Positions 1-8,421 of a stretch of 64,000 bases of DNA are shown here, one piece after another. The DNA lies in assembly GCF_020169515.1 (NCBI RefSeq), contig NZ_JAHMHW010000016.1:59479-123478 (forward strand), written 5' to 3'. The stretch comes from Paenibacillus vietnamensis. GTDB taxonomy: Bacteria; Bacillota; Bacilli; Paenibacillales; Paenibacillaceae. Under the pieces are notes generated by a model, which was not told where the DNA came from, made no database searches, and saw nothing but the letters and a program-made list of their open reading frames with translations. Position 1 is the stretch's first letter. Each line of letters starts with the position of its first letter. The translations under genes were made by a program, and so were the position numbers.

Positions 1-1
1 G

Positions 2-1171
2 TATTACAAGGAGATGAAGGAGCATTTCCTCGTCCAGCTGGCGAAGGGGGAGGTGGAACGGGAGGATACGCTTGCCGAACGCGCGAAGCTGTTCGGACTG
101 GAGCAATGGGGCGAGCAGAAGGTAAGCTTCGTAACGGCCGGCCTGCGGGAGAGCGACCGGAAGCCGGAGCGGGCGCCGGAGCAGTTCCGCCTGCCCTTCG
201 AGATGATGTGCCGCGAGCTGGCGGAGCAATTTCCGGGCTCGCCGCAAACGTTCCGCGATACGAACGTTCCCGGGCTCATGCATGCAGCTTTTCGCGATAC
301 GGAAGGCGGTCCGGACGAGTTCGCCGGCCGGCTGCGGGATATCGTGAAGGAGCATATCGGCTTCGAGCCCACGATCAGCATTGGGCAGCCCGTCATCGGC
401 TTCAGGCAGTGGAAGGAAGGCTGCATGTCGTCCCTGGTTGCCTGGCATGTCGCGGATGCCGGCCTCAGGCATGGGGAGCGCGCGGAGGAAGAGCCGCCGC
501 TCCTGCCAGGGGACAGCGCCAGCATTATCGGGAAGCTGCTTGTGCGGGGCGAGATGCAGCAGCTGGCAAAGACGATCGAGCGCGAGCTGGAAGAAGCCTT
601 CGCGTCCTCGCGAGTCCGTTTCGTGAAGGCGATATTCGAATTTAATCTGATGTTGGAGGCGCTGGCCCGAGAATCGAAGGTAAGTTTTGAAGGCGGCGAG
701 CAGCTGTGGATTCGTCCGGAGACGGCATTAAATCTGAATACGGTAGAGAAAGCCGCCGGCTACCTGCTCCGCTTGGCCGAGACGATTCACGGCAAACTTA
801 GCGGCGGCGGGGAGGACGCCGACTATTCCGTCATCCGGTCCTCCCGGCAGTTCATCGCCGAGAATTACATGTACGATCTGAACTTGACGATGCTGGCCGA
901 GAAGTATAATTATAATCCCTCGTATTTTTCGGAGCTGTTTAAGGCCAAGGTAGGCAAAACGTTTATTCAATACTTGACGGAGGTGCGGATGGAGCATGCG
1001 ACCCGGCTGTTGAAGGGCACGTCGCTCAGCTTATGGGACATCTCCGAGCTTACCGGCTTCTCGAACGCCAGCTATTTCTCTTCGAAATTCAAGCGGATGT
1101 ACGGGATTACCCCTTCGGATTACAGGCAGCAGCCATCTGGAAAAAATGAAAGCGAACACCCGAAGAAATGA
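2..1171 (+). CDS. AraC-type response regulator, C-terminal part (5' end outside window)
   Basis: The frame is already open at base 2, so the start and the expected N-terminal receiver domain lie upstream. What is visible is a long, poorly conserved middle region followed by two AraC-type helix-turn-helix motifs in the last ~100 residues; the motifs FSELFKAKVGKTF and the final GFSNASYFSSKFKRMYGITP are diagnostic of the family. Members of this type in Paenibacillus are usually paired with a YesM-like sensor kinase and control an adjacent sugar ABC transporter. The gene lies 83 bp before two permease genes on the same strand, which supports that role. Which sugar it responds to cannot be read from the sequence. 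Confidence 0.9.
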   Translation, partial: YYKEMKEHFLVQLAKGEVEREDTLAERAKLFGLEQWGEQKVSFVTAGLRESDRKPERAPEQFRLPFEMMCRELAEQFPGSPQTFRDTNVPGLMHAAFRDTEGGPDEFAGRLRDIVKEHIGFEPTISIGQPVIGFRQWKEGCMSSLVAWHVADAGLRHGERAEEEPPLLPGDSASIIGKLLVRGEMQQLAKTIERELEEAFASSRVRFVKAIFEFNLMLEALARESKVSFEGGEQLWIRPETALNLNTVEKAAGYLLRLAETIHGKLSGGGEDADYSVIRSSRQFIAENYMYDLNLTMLAEKYNYNPSYFSELFKAKVGKTFIQYLTEVRMEHATRLLKGTSLSLWDISELTGFSNASYFSSKFKRMYGITPSDYRQQPSGKNESEHPKK

Positions 1172-1194
1172 TATGTTCTCCTTCAGGTAACCTG

Positions 1195-1240
1195 CTTATG
1201 ATTGATGTACGACATCTTAGACGGTCACATCAATCATAAG
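1195..1240 (+). promoter_or_regulatory. Perfect 14-bp inverted repeat overlapping the permease ribosome binding site
   Basis: The arms CTTATGATTGATGT (1195-1208) and ACATCAATCATAAG (1227-1240) are exact inverse complements with 18 nt between them. The right arm ends inside the AAGGAGGT ribosome binding site (1238-1245) of the following permease. In RNA this would form a stable hairpin that partly covers the Shine-Dalgarno; in DNA it could be a dimeric operator. It has no T tract, so it is not a classical terminator. Confidence 0.6.
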
Positions 1241-1254
1241 GAGGTTTATTCGCT

Positions 1255-2169
1255 ATGGGAACATCCCGCAAATCCTTGGCCCGAGAGCAGAATGCAACCG
1301 CATATTTGTTTCTGCTGCCGTGGCTGATCGGATTTTTCTGCCTGACGGCCGGCCCGATGCTGGGCTCGCTTTATTTGTCCTTGACCAAATACAATCTGCT
1401 GTCGCCGCCGACCTGGCTCGGACTGGACAATTACGTGCAAATTTTTACGCAGGACGATACGTTCAGCGGCTCGCTCATGCTGACCTTCAAATACGTGTTC
1501 ATCTCGGTCCCGCTCAGGCTGGCGTTTGCGCTGCTGGTAGCCGTTGCGCTGAATAAAGGGATCCGGGCTCTGGGCATCTACCGGACCATCTACTACATTC
1601 CTTCCCTTCTGGGCGGAAGCGTGGCGATCGCGATCGTATGGCGGCAAATTTTCGACGGCACCGGCGTCGTCAACAAGGCCTTGTCCTTGTTCGGTATCCA
1701 GGGCCCTTCCTGGATCTCGCATCCGGATTATATCGTTCATACGATCGTCACCCTGTCGGTGTGGCAGTTCGGGTCTGCGATGGTCATTTTCCTGGCCGGC
1801 TTGAAGCAAATTCCGGCTGACCTGTACGAAGCGGCTGAGGTGGATGGCGCCCGAAAGCGGAATCAATTTTTCAGTATTACGCTTCCGATGCTTTCTCCGG
1901 TCATTTTCTTCAACCTGATTATGAGCGTCATTCATTCGTTCCAGGCGTTTACGCCGGCTTTCGTAATCGGGGACGGGCGCGGCGGCCCGCTGGACGCGAC
2001 GATGTTTTATACGCTTTATTTGTATCTTAAGGGATTCTCCTTCTTCGATATGGGTTATGCCTCCGCTCTTGCCTGGATCATGCTGCTTATTATCGGAGTG
2101 CTTACCGCCGTGATCTTTGTCACCTCCAAATATTGGGTGTTCTACGGCGATAATAAAGACGGAAGGTAG
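1255..2169 (+). CDS. Carbohydrate ABC transporter permease (MalF/LacF type)
   Basis: A 304-residue integral membrane protein with about six hydrophobic segments. The EAA loop that contacts the ATPase starts near residue 192 (EAAEVDGARKRNQFFSITLP), as in MalF-like permeases. The start ATG follows AAGGAGGT at 8-9 nt. It is the first gene of a permease-permease-binding protein set; no ATPase gene is present, so the complex probably borrows a shared MsmX-like ATPase encoded elsewhere, as is usual in Bacillales. It imports a sugar or oligosaccharide across the cytoplasmic membrane; the substrate is unknown. Confidence 0.93.
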   Translation: MGTSRKSLAREQNATAYLFLLPWLIGFFCLTAGPMLGSLYLSLTKYNLLSPPTWLGLDNYVQIFTQDDTFSGSLMLTFKYVFISVPLRLAFALLVAVALNKGIRALGIYRTIYYIPSLLGGSVAIAIVWRQIFDGTGVVNKALSLFGIQGPSWISHPDYIVHTIVTLSVWQFGSAMVIFLAGLKQIPADLYEAAEVDGARKRNQFFSITLPMLSPVIFFNLIMSVIHSFQAFTPAFVIGDGRGGPLDATMFYTLYLYLKGFSFFDMGYASALAWIMLLIIGVLTAVIFVTSKYWVFYGDNKDGR

Positions 2170-2178
2170 GTGTAAACG

Positions 2179-3018
2179 ATGGTGAATCACGCAAAATATG
2201 GACAAGCGTTCAAGCATGTGCCGATCATTGTGCTTGGCCTGCTCATGATTTATCCGGTGCTGTGGCTGGTCAGCAGCTCCTTTAAGCCGAATCAGCTGAT
2301 CTTCTCGGAGCCGGGCCTTTGGCCAAGCGCGTTCACGCTGGACAATTACGTCAATGGCTGGCGGGGCTTTCAAGGCATCAGCTTCAGCCGGTTTTTCGCC
2401 AACTCGTTTGCGATTTCGGTCCTCAGCGTGCTCGGCAACGTCATTACCTGCTCGCTGGCCGCCTTCGCGTTCGCGCGGCTGACCTTCAAATTCAGCAAAA
2501 TATGGTTCGCTTTGATGCTGGTTACGATCATGCTTCCTTATCATGTGACCCTCGTTCCGCAGTACGTTATTTTCAACGAGCTGCAGTGGATCAACACGTA
2601 TTACCCGCTTGTTCTGCCGAAATGGCTGGCGACGGATTCCTTCTTCATTCTGCTGATGGTCCAATTTATCCGCGGCATTCCGCGGGAGCTGGACGAGAGC
2701 GCGACGATCGACGGCTGCAGCCAAAAGCAGATTTATTTCCGGATGATTTTGCCGCTGCTGGTGCCGGCGCTCATTACGACGTCGATCTTCACCTTTATTT
2801 GGACATGGGACGATTTCTTCAGCCAAATGATCTATTTGAGCGATATCAGGCTGTTCACCGTTCAGCTCGGCATCCGCGCGCTGTTCGATCCGTCCGGCTC
2901 ATCCGACTGGGGCGCTTTGCTGGCGATGTCGACTCTGTCGCTTCTGCCGATCACGGCGGTATTTCTGGCGTTCCAGCGTTATTTCCTGGAAGGCATCGCG
3001 ACGACGGGCTTGAAATAG
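2179..3018 (+). CDS. Carbohydrate ABC transporter permease (MalG/LacG type)
   Basis: A 279-residue membrane protein, partner of the preceding permease and separated from it by only 9 bp. It has the N-terminal hydrophobic segment and the conserved YPVLWLVSSSFKPN region of the family. The EAA loop is degenerate at its start (DESATIDGCSQKQIYFRMIL, from residue 172), which is common in the second permease of such pairs. Together the two proteins form the membrane channel of a sugar importer. Confidence 0.93.
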   Translation: MVNHAKYGQAFKHVPIIVLGLLMIYPVLWLVSSSFKPNQLIFSEPGLWPSAFTLDNYVNGWRGFQGISFSRFFANSFAISVLSVLGNVITCSLAAFAFARLTFKFSKIWFALMLVTIMLPYHVTLVPQYVIFNELQWINTYYPLVLPKWLATDSFFILLMVQFIRGIPRELDESATIDGCSQKQIYFRMILPLLVPALITTSIFTFIWTWDDFFSQMIYLSDIRLFTVQLGIRALFDPSGSSDWGALLAMSTLSLLPITAVFLAFQRYFLEGIATTGLK

Positions 3019-3153
3019 CGCCGAAGCCCAGCAGAAGCCAGATCCGAAAAAATTGATATCGAACTGCCGAAGGAATGAAATGTTACACGATCCGGCTTTC
3101 AAGTAAGATGGCCATGTAAGCGCAACACATTAAGGGAATTGGGGGAAAGAAGC

Positions 3154-4506
3154 ATGAAAAAACGTATGTTGGTTATATTGCTGGCGGCATTGATGCTCGT
3201 CGCGACGGCTTGCTCGGGCGGCACCGGTACCGGTGCCCCGGGAACGGGCGGCACGAACGGCGGAACGGGCAGCACTGGGGAGAATGAGGGAGACAACACC
3301 TCTTCGGAGCAGGTCGAGCTGCGCGTCATGTGGTGGGGCGACCAGAAGCGCGCCGACCGGACGAATCAGGTGCTGGAGCTGTTTACCAAAAAATATCCGA
3401 ACATTAAGGTTATGGGCGAGTTCGCTCCGGCTACGGGTTATTTCGATAAGCTGAACACCCAGCTGGCTTCGGGGACGGCGGCCGATATTTTCTTCCTCGG
3501 CGGCAACGTCGTAGATTACGCGAATAAGGGAGTATTGCTTGAGCTTGATCCGTACGTCGGCAAGGAGCTGGATTTGTCGGACATGGACGAGACGATGGTG
3601 AAGTACGGTACGCTCGGCGGTAAACTGCTTCACGTATCGGCCGGCGCTAACGCGAGGGGCATCGTCGTCAATACGAAGCTGTTCGAGCAGGCCGGCATTC
3701 CGGTGCCTCAAGACGGCTGGAACTGGGACGATTACGCGCGGATTAGCAAGGAGCTGTCCGGGAAGCTCGGCAAAGGCGTGTACGGCACGTACAATTTTAC
3801 GGTAGACGGCATGGATATCGCATTGAAGCAGAACGGAGCGCAGCTTTATAACATGGAAGAAGGCAAGCCGGGCTTCCAGGAAGCTGATGCGCTGAAGTGG
3901 TTCAAATATTGGGAGAGCACAACCGCATCGGGCGGCGTCGTTACGCCGGAGCTTGCCGTTTCGAATCCGCCGGGCGACCCGAGCAAATCGCTGATCGTTA
4001 CCGGCAAAGTCGCGATGAGCCTAATTCCTTCGAATCAGCTTGCCGCTCATCAAAGCCTGACGGAGGATCCGCTGACGATGGTTCAGCTGCCGCGCGGTCC
4101 GAAGGGGACGGGCGTCGTGTTCGAATCGAGCCAAGGCTTGTCGGGTTATGCGAAGACGAAGCATCCGAAGGAAGTCGCGATGCTGATCAACTTCTTCATT
4201 AACGATTCGGAGGCTGCAAAAATATTGGGCAATGACCGCGGCGTGCCGGTGACGTCCAAAAACCGCGCCCTGCTCGAAGGGGAAGCAAGCGACGTGGACA
4301 AAATCGTCTACGATTATACGAGCCGCGTATCCGAAGCGACCAAAACGGAGCCGTTCTCGGTCAGCTACAACCCTCCGGGCTTCGCGGAATTTTCCAAGCT
4401 GGCGGAGACGACCGTTCAGGAGATCGGCTTCGGCCGCAAAAAGGTCGAGCAGGCGGTTAAAGATTTCTATAACGGAACGCTCACCATATTCGAAAGCAAC
4501 CAATAA
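3154..4506 (+). CDS. Extracellular sugar-binding lipoprotein of the ABC transporter
   Basis: A 450-residue solute-binding protein. The chosen ATG (3154) follows GGGGGAAAG by a normal distance; a TTG 15 bp upstream in frame lies in front of this ribosome binding site and is unlikely. The N-terminus is a lipoprotein signal with lipobox VATAC (Cys20), followed by a flexible Gly/Thr-rich tether of ~30 residues. The mature part starts with the strand LRVMWWGDQKRADRTNQVLELF, typical of family 1 sugar-binding proteins. It should capture the substrate outside the membrane and deliver it to the two upstream permeases. Confidence 0.93.
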   Translation: MKKRMLVILLAALMLVATACSGGTGTGAPGTGGTNGGTGSTGENEGDNTSSEQVELRVMWWGDQKRADRTNQVLELFTKKYPNIKVMGEFAPATGYFDKLNTQLASGTAADIFFLGGNVVDYANKGVLLELDPYVGKELDLSDMDETMVKYGTLGGKLLHVSAGANARGIVVNTKLFEQAGIPVPQDGWNWDDYARISKELSGKLGKGVYGTYNFTVDGMDIALKQNGAQLYNMEEGKPGFQEADALKWFKYWESTTASGGVVTPELAVSNPPGDPSKSLIVTGKVAMSLIPSNQLAAHQSLTEDPLTMVQLPRGPKGTGVVFESSQGLSGYAKTKHPKEVAMLINFFINDSEAAKILGNDRGVPVTSKNRALLEGEASDVDKIVYDYTSRVSEATKTEPFSVSYNPPGFAEFSKLAETTVQEIGFGRKKVEQAVKDFYNGTLTIFESNQ

Positions 4507-4560
4507 GCCGTTCGGCGGACTTGACGCCGGATGGCGGAGACAGCCGCTTTCGCTTAACGG

Positions 4561-4587
4561 ACAGGCTGCCGCAGGGCAGCCTGTTTC
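4561..4587 (+). terminator. Hairpin terminator after the binding-protein gene
   Basis: ACAGGCTGCC pairs with GGCAGCCTGT around a GCAG loop and is followed by a short, weak T run (TTTCTG). It may only reduce read-through into the next enzyme gene, 87 bp downstream of the stop. Confidence 0.55.
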
Positions 4588-4647
4588 TGTCGGCGGGGCA
4601 CACAACGCTGGACTTATACTTTTTTTATAGAAAGCGAGGTAGAACTT

Positions 4648-6300
4648 ATGAGTGAAGCATTGCTGGACAAGCTGAGGGCCGTATCGGCCGGACAGCCGTT
4701 CGGGGAAGGAAAAAAAGCATCCGACGAGGCCGTGATGAGCGATTGGGAGCAGTCCGGCGTCAAGTTTGTATCGTCGGCCGGCAAGCTCGAAAGCGTTTAT
4801 TGGGAGGCGATGCGCAGGCTGCTCGACTGCATCGTGCCGACGGGGGAAAACCCGGAGCCGATCTTGCACGAAGGCGGCGTGTACTTGGGCTGCTGGCTGG
4901 AGAGCACGGGCACGATCAACGCGGAGCTGCTTTCCCGCTTCGTACCGTCCGTATCGGAATCGACGTTCCGCTCCTTCGCCCGCTACCAGCGCGAGGACGG
5001 CCTGCTGCCGTACAAGGTGACGGAGCACGGGCCGGCATACCGGCAAATCCAGCTCGTAACGCCGCTGGCGCGAAGCGTCTGGAACCATTACTGCCTGCAC
5101 GGCCGCAGCAAGGCGTTTTTGCAACCGATGTACGAGGCGATGGTGCGGTATGACGGCTGGCTGGCCGCCTTCCGCGACACCCGCGGAACGGGCTGCGTCG
5201 AGGCTTTCAGCACGTTCGATACCGGGCACGACCTGTCGCCGCGGTTTTGGCATGTGCCGGATACGCCGCATTTGGACGATGCCGCAAAGTATCACCCGGA
5301 CTCGCCGGTGCTGCCGTTTCTGGCGCCCGATTTGACGGCAAACGTCTATTGCCAGCGGATGTATCTTGCCGCAATGGCGGAGGAACTCGGGCTTTCAGCG
5401 GACGGCTGGAGAGAGAAAGCGGAGAAGTCTCTTGAAAGCCTGTACCGGTACTGCTTCGACGAGGAGGATCATTTCTTCTATGACCGTGACCGCAATGAGC
5501 AGCTCGTCCGCGTACAGTCGGATGTGCTGCTTCGCGTGATGGCGTGCGAGGTCGGCGACCGCCCGTTTTTCGATACGATGCTGAAGCGTTATTTGCTGAA
5601 TACGAGAAAGTTTTTTGCCAAATATCCGTTTACTTCGCTGGCGATGGACGACCCGCGGTTCGATCCGTTCTCCACGTATAACAGCTGGGGCGGGGCGACC
5701 AATTTCCTGAGCATCATCCGTACGGCGCATGCCTTCGAGAAGCATCACCGCTACGTGGAGCTGACGTGGGTGATGGTTCCGCTGCTGTCGGCCATGGCGA
5801 ATATGACGCGATTCTCACAGGCGCTCAGCCCGTGGACGGGTGAAGAGGGCTACACCGAAACTTATTCTCCCGCCATATTGGCCGTGCTTGATTTCGTGGA
5901 GCGCATGTGCGGCATTTTGCCGACGCCGGAGGGCACGCTCTGGTTCACGGGCCTGCTTCCGTATGCGATGGATCATGGGGAAAGGCCTGCCGGGGATACC
6001 GCATATGCCCGGACGGTGGACGGGATCCGGTTCGAGCTTGTGAACACGCGGGAGGAATCGGCGGTTTACCGGGACGGTGCGGAAAAACTGAGGTTTCCTA
6101 GCGGTATCCGCGTCATCACGGACCGCAAGGGACGTTTGTCCGGTATCGTCGGCATGAGCGTTCGTACCGTTTCCGGTACGCTGCGTTACGAAGGCAGGGA
6201 GCTGGCGTTTTCGGTGAAGGGCAACGAGCTGCTGCGTTACGAGGATGGCGGCTTCGTGCAGGTGCACGATATCGGCATCGTTTATCCGGCATACAGCTGA
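4648..6300 (+). CDS. Probable glycoside hydrolase, six-hairpin (GH63/MGH1-like) fold
   Basis: A 550-residue cytoplasmic protein without signal peptide or membrane segment. Repeated helix pairs with aromatic and acidic pockets such as EAFSTFDTGHDLSPRFWH, FDPFSTYNSWGGATNF and SPWTGEEGYTETYSPA resemble the (alpha/alpha)6 glycosidases of the GH63 / mannosylglycerate-hydrolase-like group. The last ~100 residues form a separate beta-rich region. The ATG follows GAAAGCGAGGTAGAACTT. Lying between a sugar importer and a GH43-like gene, it most likely cleaves the imported oligosaccharide. The family call rests on motif resemblance and gene context; the exact linkage and catalytic residues are not assigned. 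Confidence 0.6.
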   Translation: MSEALLDKLRAVSAGQPFGEGKKASDEAVMSDWEQSGVKFVSSAGKLESVYWEAMRRLLDCIVPTGENPEPILHEGGVYLGCWLESTGTINAELLSRFVPSVSESTFRSFARYQREDGLLPYKVTEHGPAYRQIQLVTPLARSVWNHYCLHGRSKAFLQPMYEAMVRYDGWLAAFRDTRGTGCVEAFSTFDTGHDLSPRFWHVPDTPHLDDAAKYHPDSPVLPFLAPDLTANVYCQRMYLAAMAEELGLSADGWREKAEKSLESLYRYCFDEEDHFFYDRDRNEQLVRVQSDVLLRVMACEVGDRPFFDTMLKRYLLNTRKFFAKYPFTSLAMDDPRFDPFSTYNSWGGATNFLSIIRTAHAFEKHHRYVELTWVMVPLLSAMANMTRFSQALSPWTGEEGYTETYSPAILAVLDFVERMCGILPTPEGTLWFTGLLPYAMDHGERPAGDTAYARTVDGIRFELVNTREESAVYRDGAEKLRFPSGIRVITDRKGRLSGIVGMSVRTVSGTLRYEGRELAFSVKGNELLRYEDGGFVQVHDIGIVYPAYS

Positions 6301-6321
6301 GCAAGGAAAGGGGTTACGAAA

Positions 6322-7221
6322 ATGAAAGCGACACGCGATATTCAGATCCGAGATCCGTTTGTGCTTCCGATCGAGGCGGAGGGGAAGTATTATCTGTTCG
6401 GCAGCACCGATGCGAATATTTGGGGAAAAGGGACGGGCTTCGACGCTTACGTAAGCGAAGATCTCGAGCAATGGGACGGGCCGCATCCCGTGTTTCGTCC
6501 GGGGGACGATTTTTTCTCCGATACGAACTTTTGGGCTCCGGAGGTATATAACTACCAGGGCGCCTTCTACATGTTCGCGACGTTCAGGCGCAAGGACAAC
6601 AGCCTTCTGGGGACAGCTGTGCTGGTCGGAGATAACCCGTTCGGCCCGTTCAAGCTGCACAGCGACGGTCCCGTCACTCCGGCGGATTGGAGCTCGCTCG
6701 ACGGCAGCCTGCATGTGGACGGGGAAGGACAGCCGTGGATGGTGTTCTGTCACGAGTGGCAGCAGGTCGCGGACGGCGAAGTGTGTGCGGTAAGGCTGAG
6801 CGCGGATTTGAAGCGGGCGGTCGGCGAGCCGGCCGTGCTGTTCCGCGCTTCGGAGGCGCCTTGGACGACTCCGTTCATCGCCGAGCGTTATCCCGGCCAG
6901 GACAATTATGTGACGGACGGTCCTTATTTGTTCCGCGGCGGCGCCGGCGAGCTGTACATGCTATGGGCGGGATTTATCCGCAATCAGTATGCGCTGGGCT
7001 TGGCGAAATCCGTGTCGGGCGGGGTGCTGGGCCCATGGGTGCACGAGGAGAAGGCGCTGTACCAGAACGACGGGGGACACGGCATGGTGTTCCGCACGTT
7101 TGACGGGCGGCTGCTGCTGACGATCCATACGCCGAACCGAACGCCTGATGAGCGCCCGATTTTCCTTGAAGTGCGGGAAGAAAACGGTAAAATAACGGTG
7201 GCTGCGGATGCGGCCGACTAA
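6322..7221 (+). CDS. GH43-like five-bladed beta-propeller glycosidase
   Basis: A 299-residue protein with the opening IQIRDPFVL (Asp11), the expected general-base position of GH43 enzymes, then DTNFWAPEVYNYQGAFYMF, SLDGSLHVDGEGQPWMVFCHEW and NYVTDGPYLF. Many GH43 enzymes have EGP where this one has TDGP (Asp in place of Glu); the acid may instead be in HEWQQVADGEV. There is no signal peptide, so it works inside the cell on imported oligosaccharides, probably arabinose- or xylose-containing. It lies 21 bp after the preceding glycosidase, with AAAGGGG before the ATG. Confidence 0.8.
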   Translation: MKATRDIQIRDPFVLPIEAEGKYYLFGSTDANIWGKGTGFDAYVSEDLEQWDGPHPVFRPGDDFFSDTNFWAPEVYNYQGAFYMFATFRRKDNSLLGTAVLVGDNPFGPFKLHSDGPVTPADWSSLDGSLHVDGEGQPWMVFCHEWQQVADGEVCAVRLSADLKRAVGEPAVLFRASEAPWTTPFIAERYPGQDNYVTDGPYLFRGGAGELYMLWAGFIRNQYALGLAKSVSGGVLGPWVHEEKALYQNDGGHGMVFRTFDGRLLLTIHTPNRTPDERPIFLEVREENGKITVAADAAD

Positions 7222-7229
7222 CCGGAAAG

Positions 7230-7265
7230 AGGCTGTTGCTCTCCATAGGAGGGCGGCAGCCTTTT
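7230..7265 (+). terminator. Terminator of the carbohydrate operon
   Basis: AGGCTG and CTCC on the left pair with GGAG and CAGCC on the right across an ATA loop, followed by TTTT. It sits 9 bp after the GH43 stop and just before the convergent glycosyltransferase end. Confidence 0.75.
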
Positions 7266-7275
7266 GCTCTGCGCC

Positions 7276-8319
7276 TTATTCGGGTATGGCCGGGTAGCCG
7301 GCGGGGGGCTGCGAAGTACTGAGCTTGAGCTCCTTGTCGTACAGGACATTCGTCAGCTTGAATTTGACGGCCAGAAAATACAAATACTCCTTCAAGCTTC
7401 CGCAGGGGTAGGCGAAGCCAAGCTCCCTTGCGCTGTACGCAATCATGTCGGAACGCAGAATCGCGTCCAAATCCGCTTTCCGGATGCCGCAGGGGGAGCT
7501 GCGGAGATTGCGGATCAGCATGCCAAGCATCGCTTTGAGGTAATATTCGGCCATGTCACGCCGGTAGCGCTTCGACTGCATTAAGCCATATGCCTCGGAA
7601 ACGGACTTTCTGAGCCGGTATTGCAGACGGAGATTCTCCTCGAGGCCGGGAAGGTAAGCGGAGCTCATCAGGCTGTCGGGATTGTTCACGTTATAATTGT
7701 AAAGCGCGTCCGGAATCGCATAGATTCGTTCGCATTCGAGGTAAAGCTCAAGGTTAAAAATCGTATCTTCTCCGACGGTTAGCTCTTTGCGGAACCGGAT
7801 GCCGGATTGCACGATGAGGCTGCGCTTGTATAAGCTTCTCCAGACGAAGCACAAATCGTTGCCGGAATGGACGGCGGGCGAGCTCAAGATAAAATCCTGT
7901 CCGCTTAAAAGCCGATGCCGCGCGAATCCCGGACTGACGGCTTTGCCGCCCGGCCTTGTCCGGAAGCCTCCGACCACGGCCTCGCATTCATGCTCCTCGG
8001 CTGCGGCATGCAGCCTCTCCAGAAACGACTCCTCTATACTGTCATCCGCATCTACAAACGCGATGTATTTGCCGGCTGCGGCGTCGATGCCGGCATTTTT
8101 GGCGCTGCCCGCCCCGGCGTTCGGCTGGTGCAGCACGCGGACCCGCCGGTCCCTTGCGGCATATAACGCGCATACGGCTCCGCTGTTATCGGCCGATCCG
8201 TCGTTCACGAGCAGCAGCTCAAAATCGGAAAAGGACTGGCGCAATATGCTGTCGATGCATCCGGAGAGCCATTTCTCCGCGTTATAAATCGGGACGATTA
8301 CGCTAACGGCACAGCCCAT
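7276..8319 (-). CDS. Family 2 glycosyltransferase
   Basis: A 347-residue protein with a GT-A domain at its N-terminus: VSVIVPIYNAEKWL, LLLVNDGSADNSG (nucleotide binding) and YIAFVDADDSIEESF, whose DADD supplies the metal-binding DxD. The C-terminal half is helical and contains no clear membrane segment. Such enzymes transfer a sugar from a nucleotide-sugar to a polysaccharide or lipid acceptor on the cytoplasmic face. It stands alone, convergent to the carbohydrate operon, so its acceptor cannot be inferred. Confidence 0.9.
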   Translation of the reverse strand: MGCAVSVIVPIYNAEKWLSGCIDSILRQSFSDFELLLVNDGSADNSGAVCALYAARDRRVRVLHQPNAGAGSAKNAGIDAAAGKYIAFVDADDSIEESFLERLHAAAEEHECEAVVGGFRTRPGGKAVSPGFARHRLLSGQDFILSSPAVHSGNDLCFVWRSLYKRSLIVQSGIRFRKELTVGEDTIFNLELYLECERIYAIPDALYNYNVNNPDSLMSSAYLPGLEENLRLQYRLRKSVSEAYGLMQSKRYRRDMAEYYLKAMLGMLIRNLRSSPCGIRKADLDAILRSDMIAYSARELGFAYPCGSLKEYLYFLAVKFKLTNVLYDKELKLSTSQPPAGYPAIPE

Positions 8320-8421
8320 AACCCCACCTCGCCGGCAATTTTCTAGGCTTTCTTTTGCAGCTTGCTTGTTCCTTCATCATAACACATTCTCAATTAAGAA
8401 CAGCAATAAAATTTACGGTTG

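Noticed and set aside
1246..2826. Long minus-strand open frame (526 codons) opposite the two permease genes
   Set aside because: Composition is Arg/Gln/His-rich as expected for the antisense of a GC-rich coding region, there is no ribosome binding site, and the plus strand encodes clear permeases.
4021..5295. Minus-strand open frame of 424 codons
   Set aside because: It spans the end of the binding-protein gene, a terminator and the start of a glycosidase; this is an antisense shadow with no family motif.
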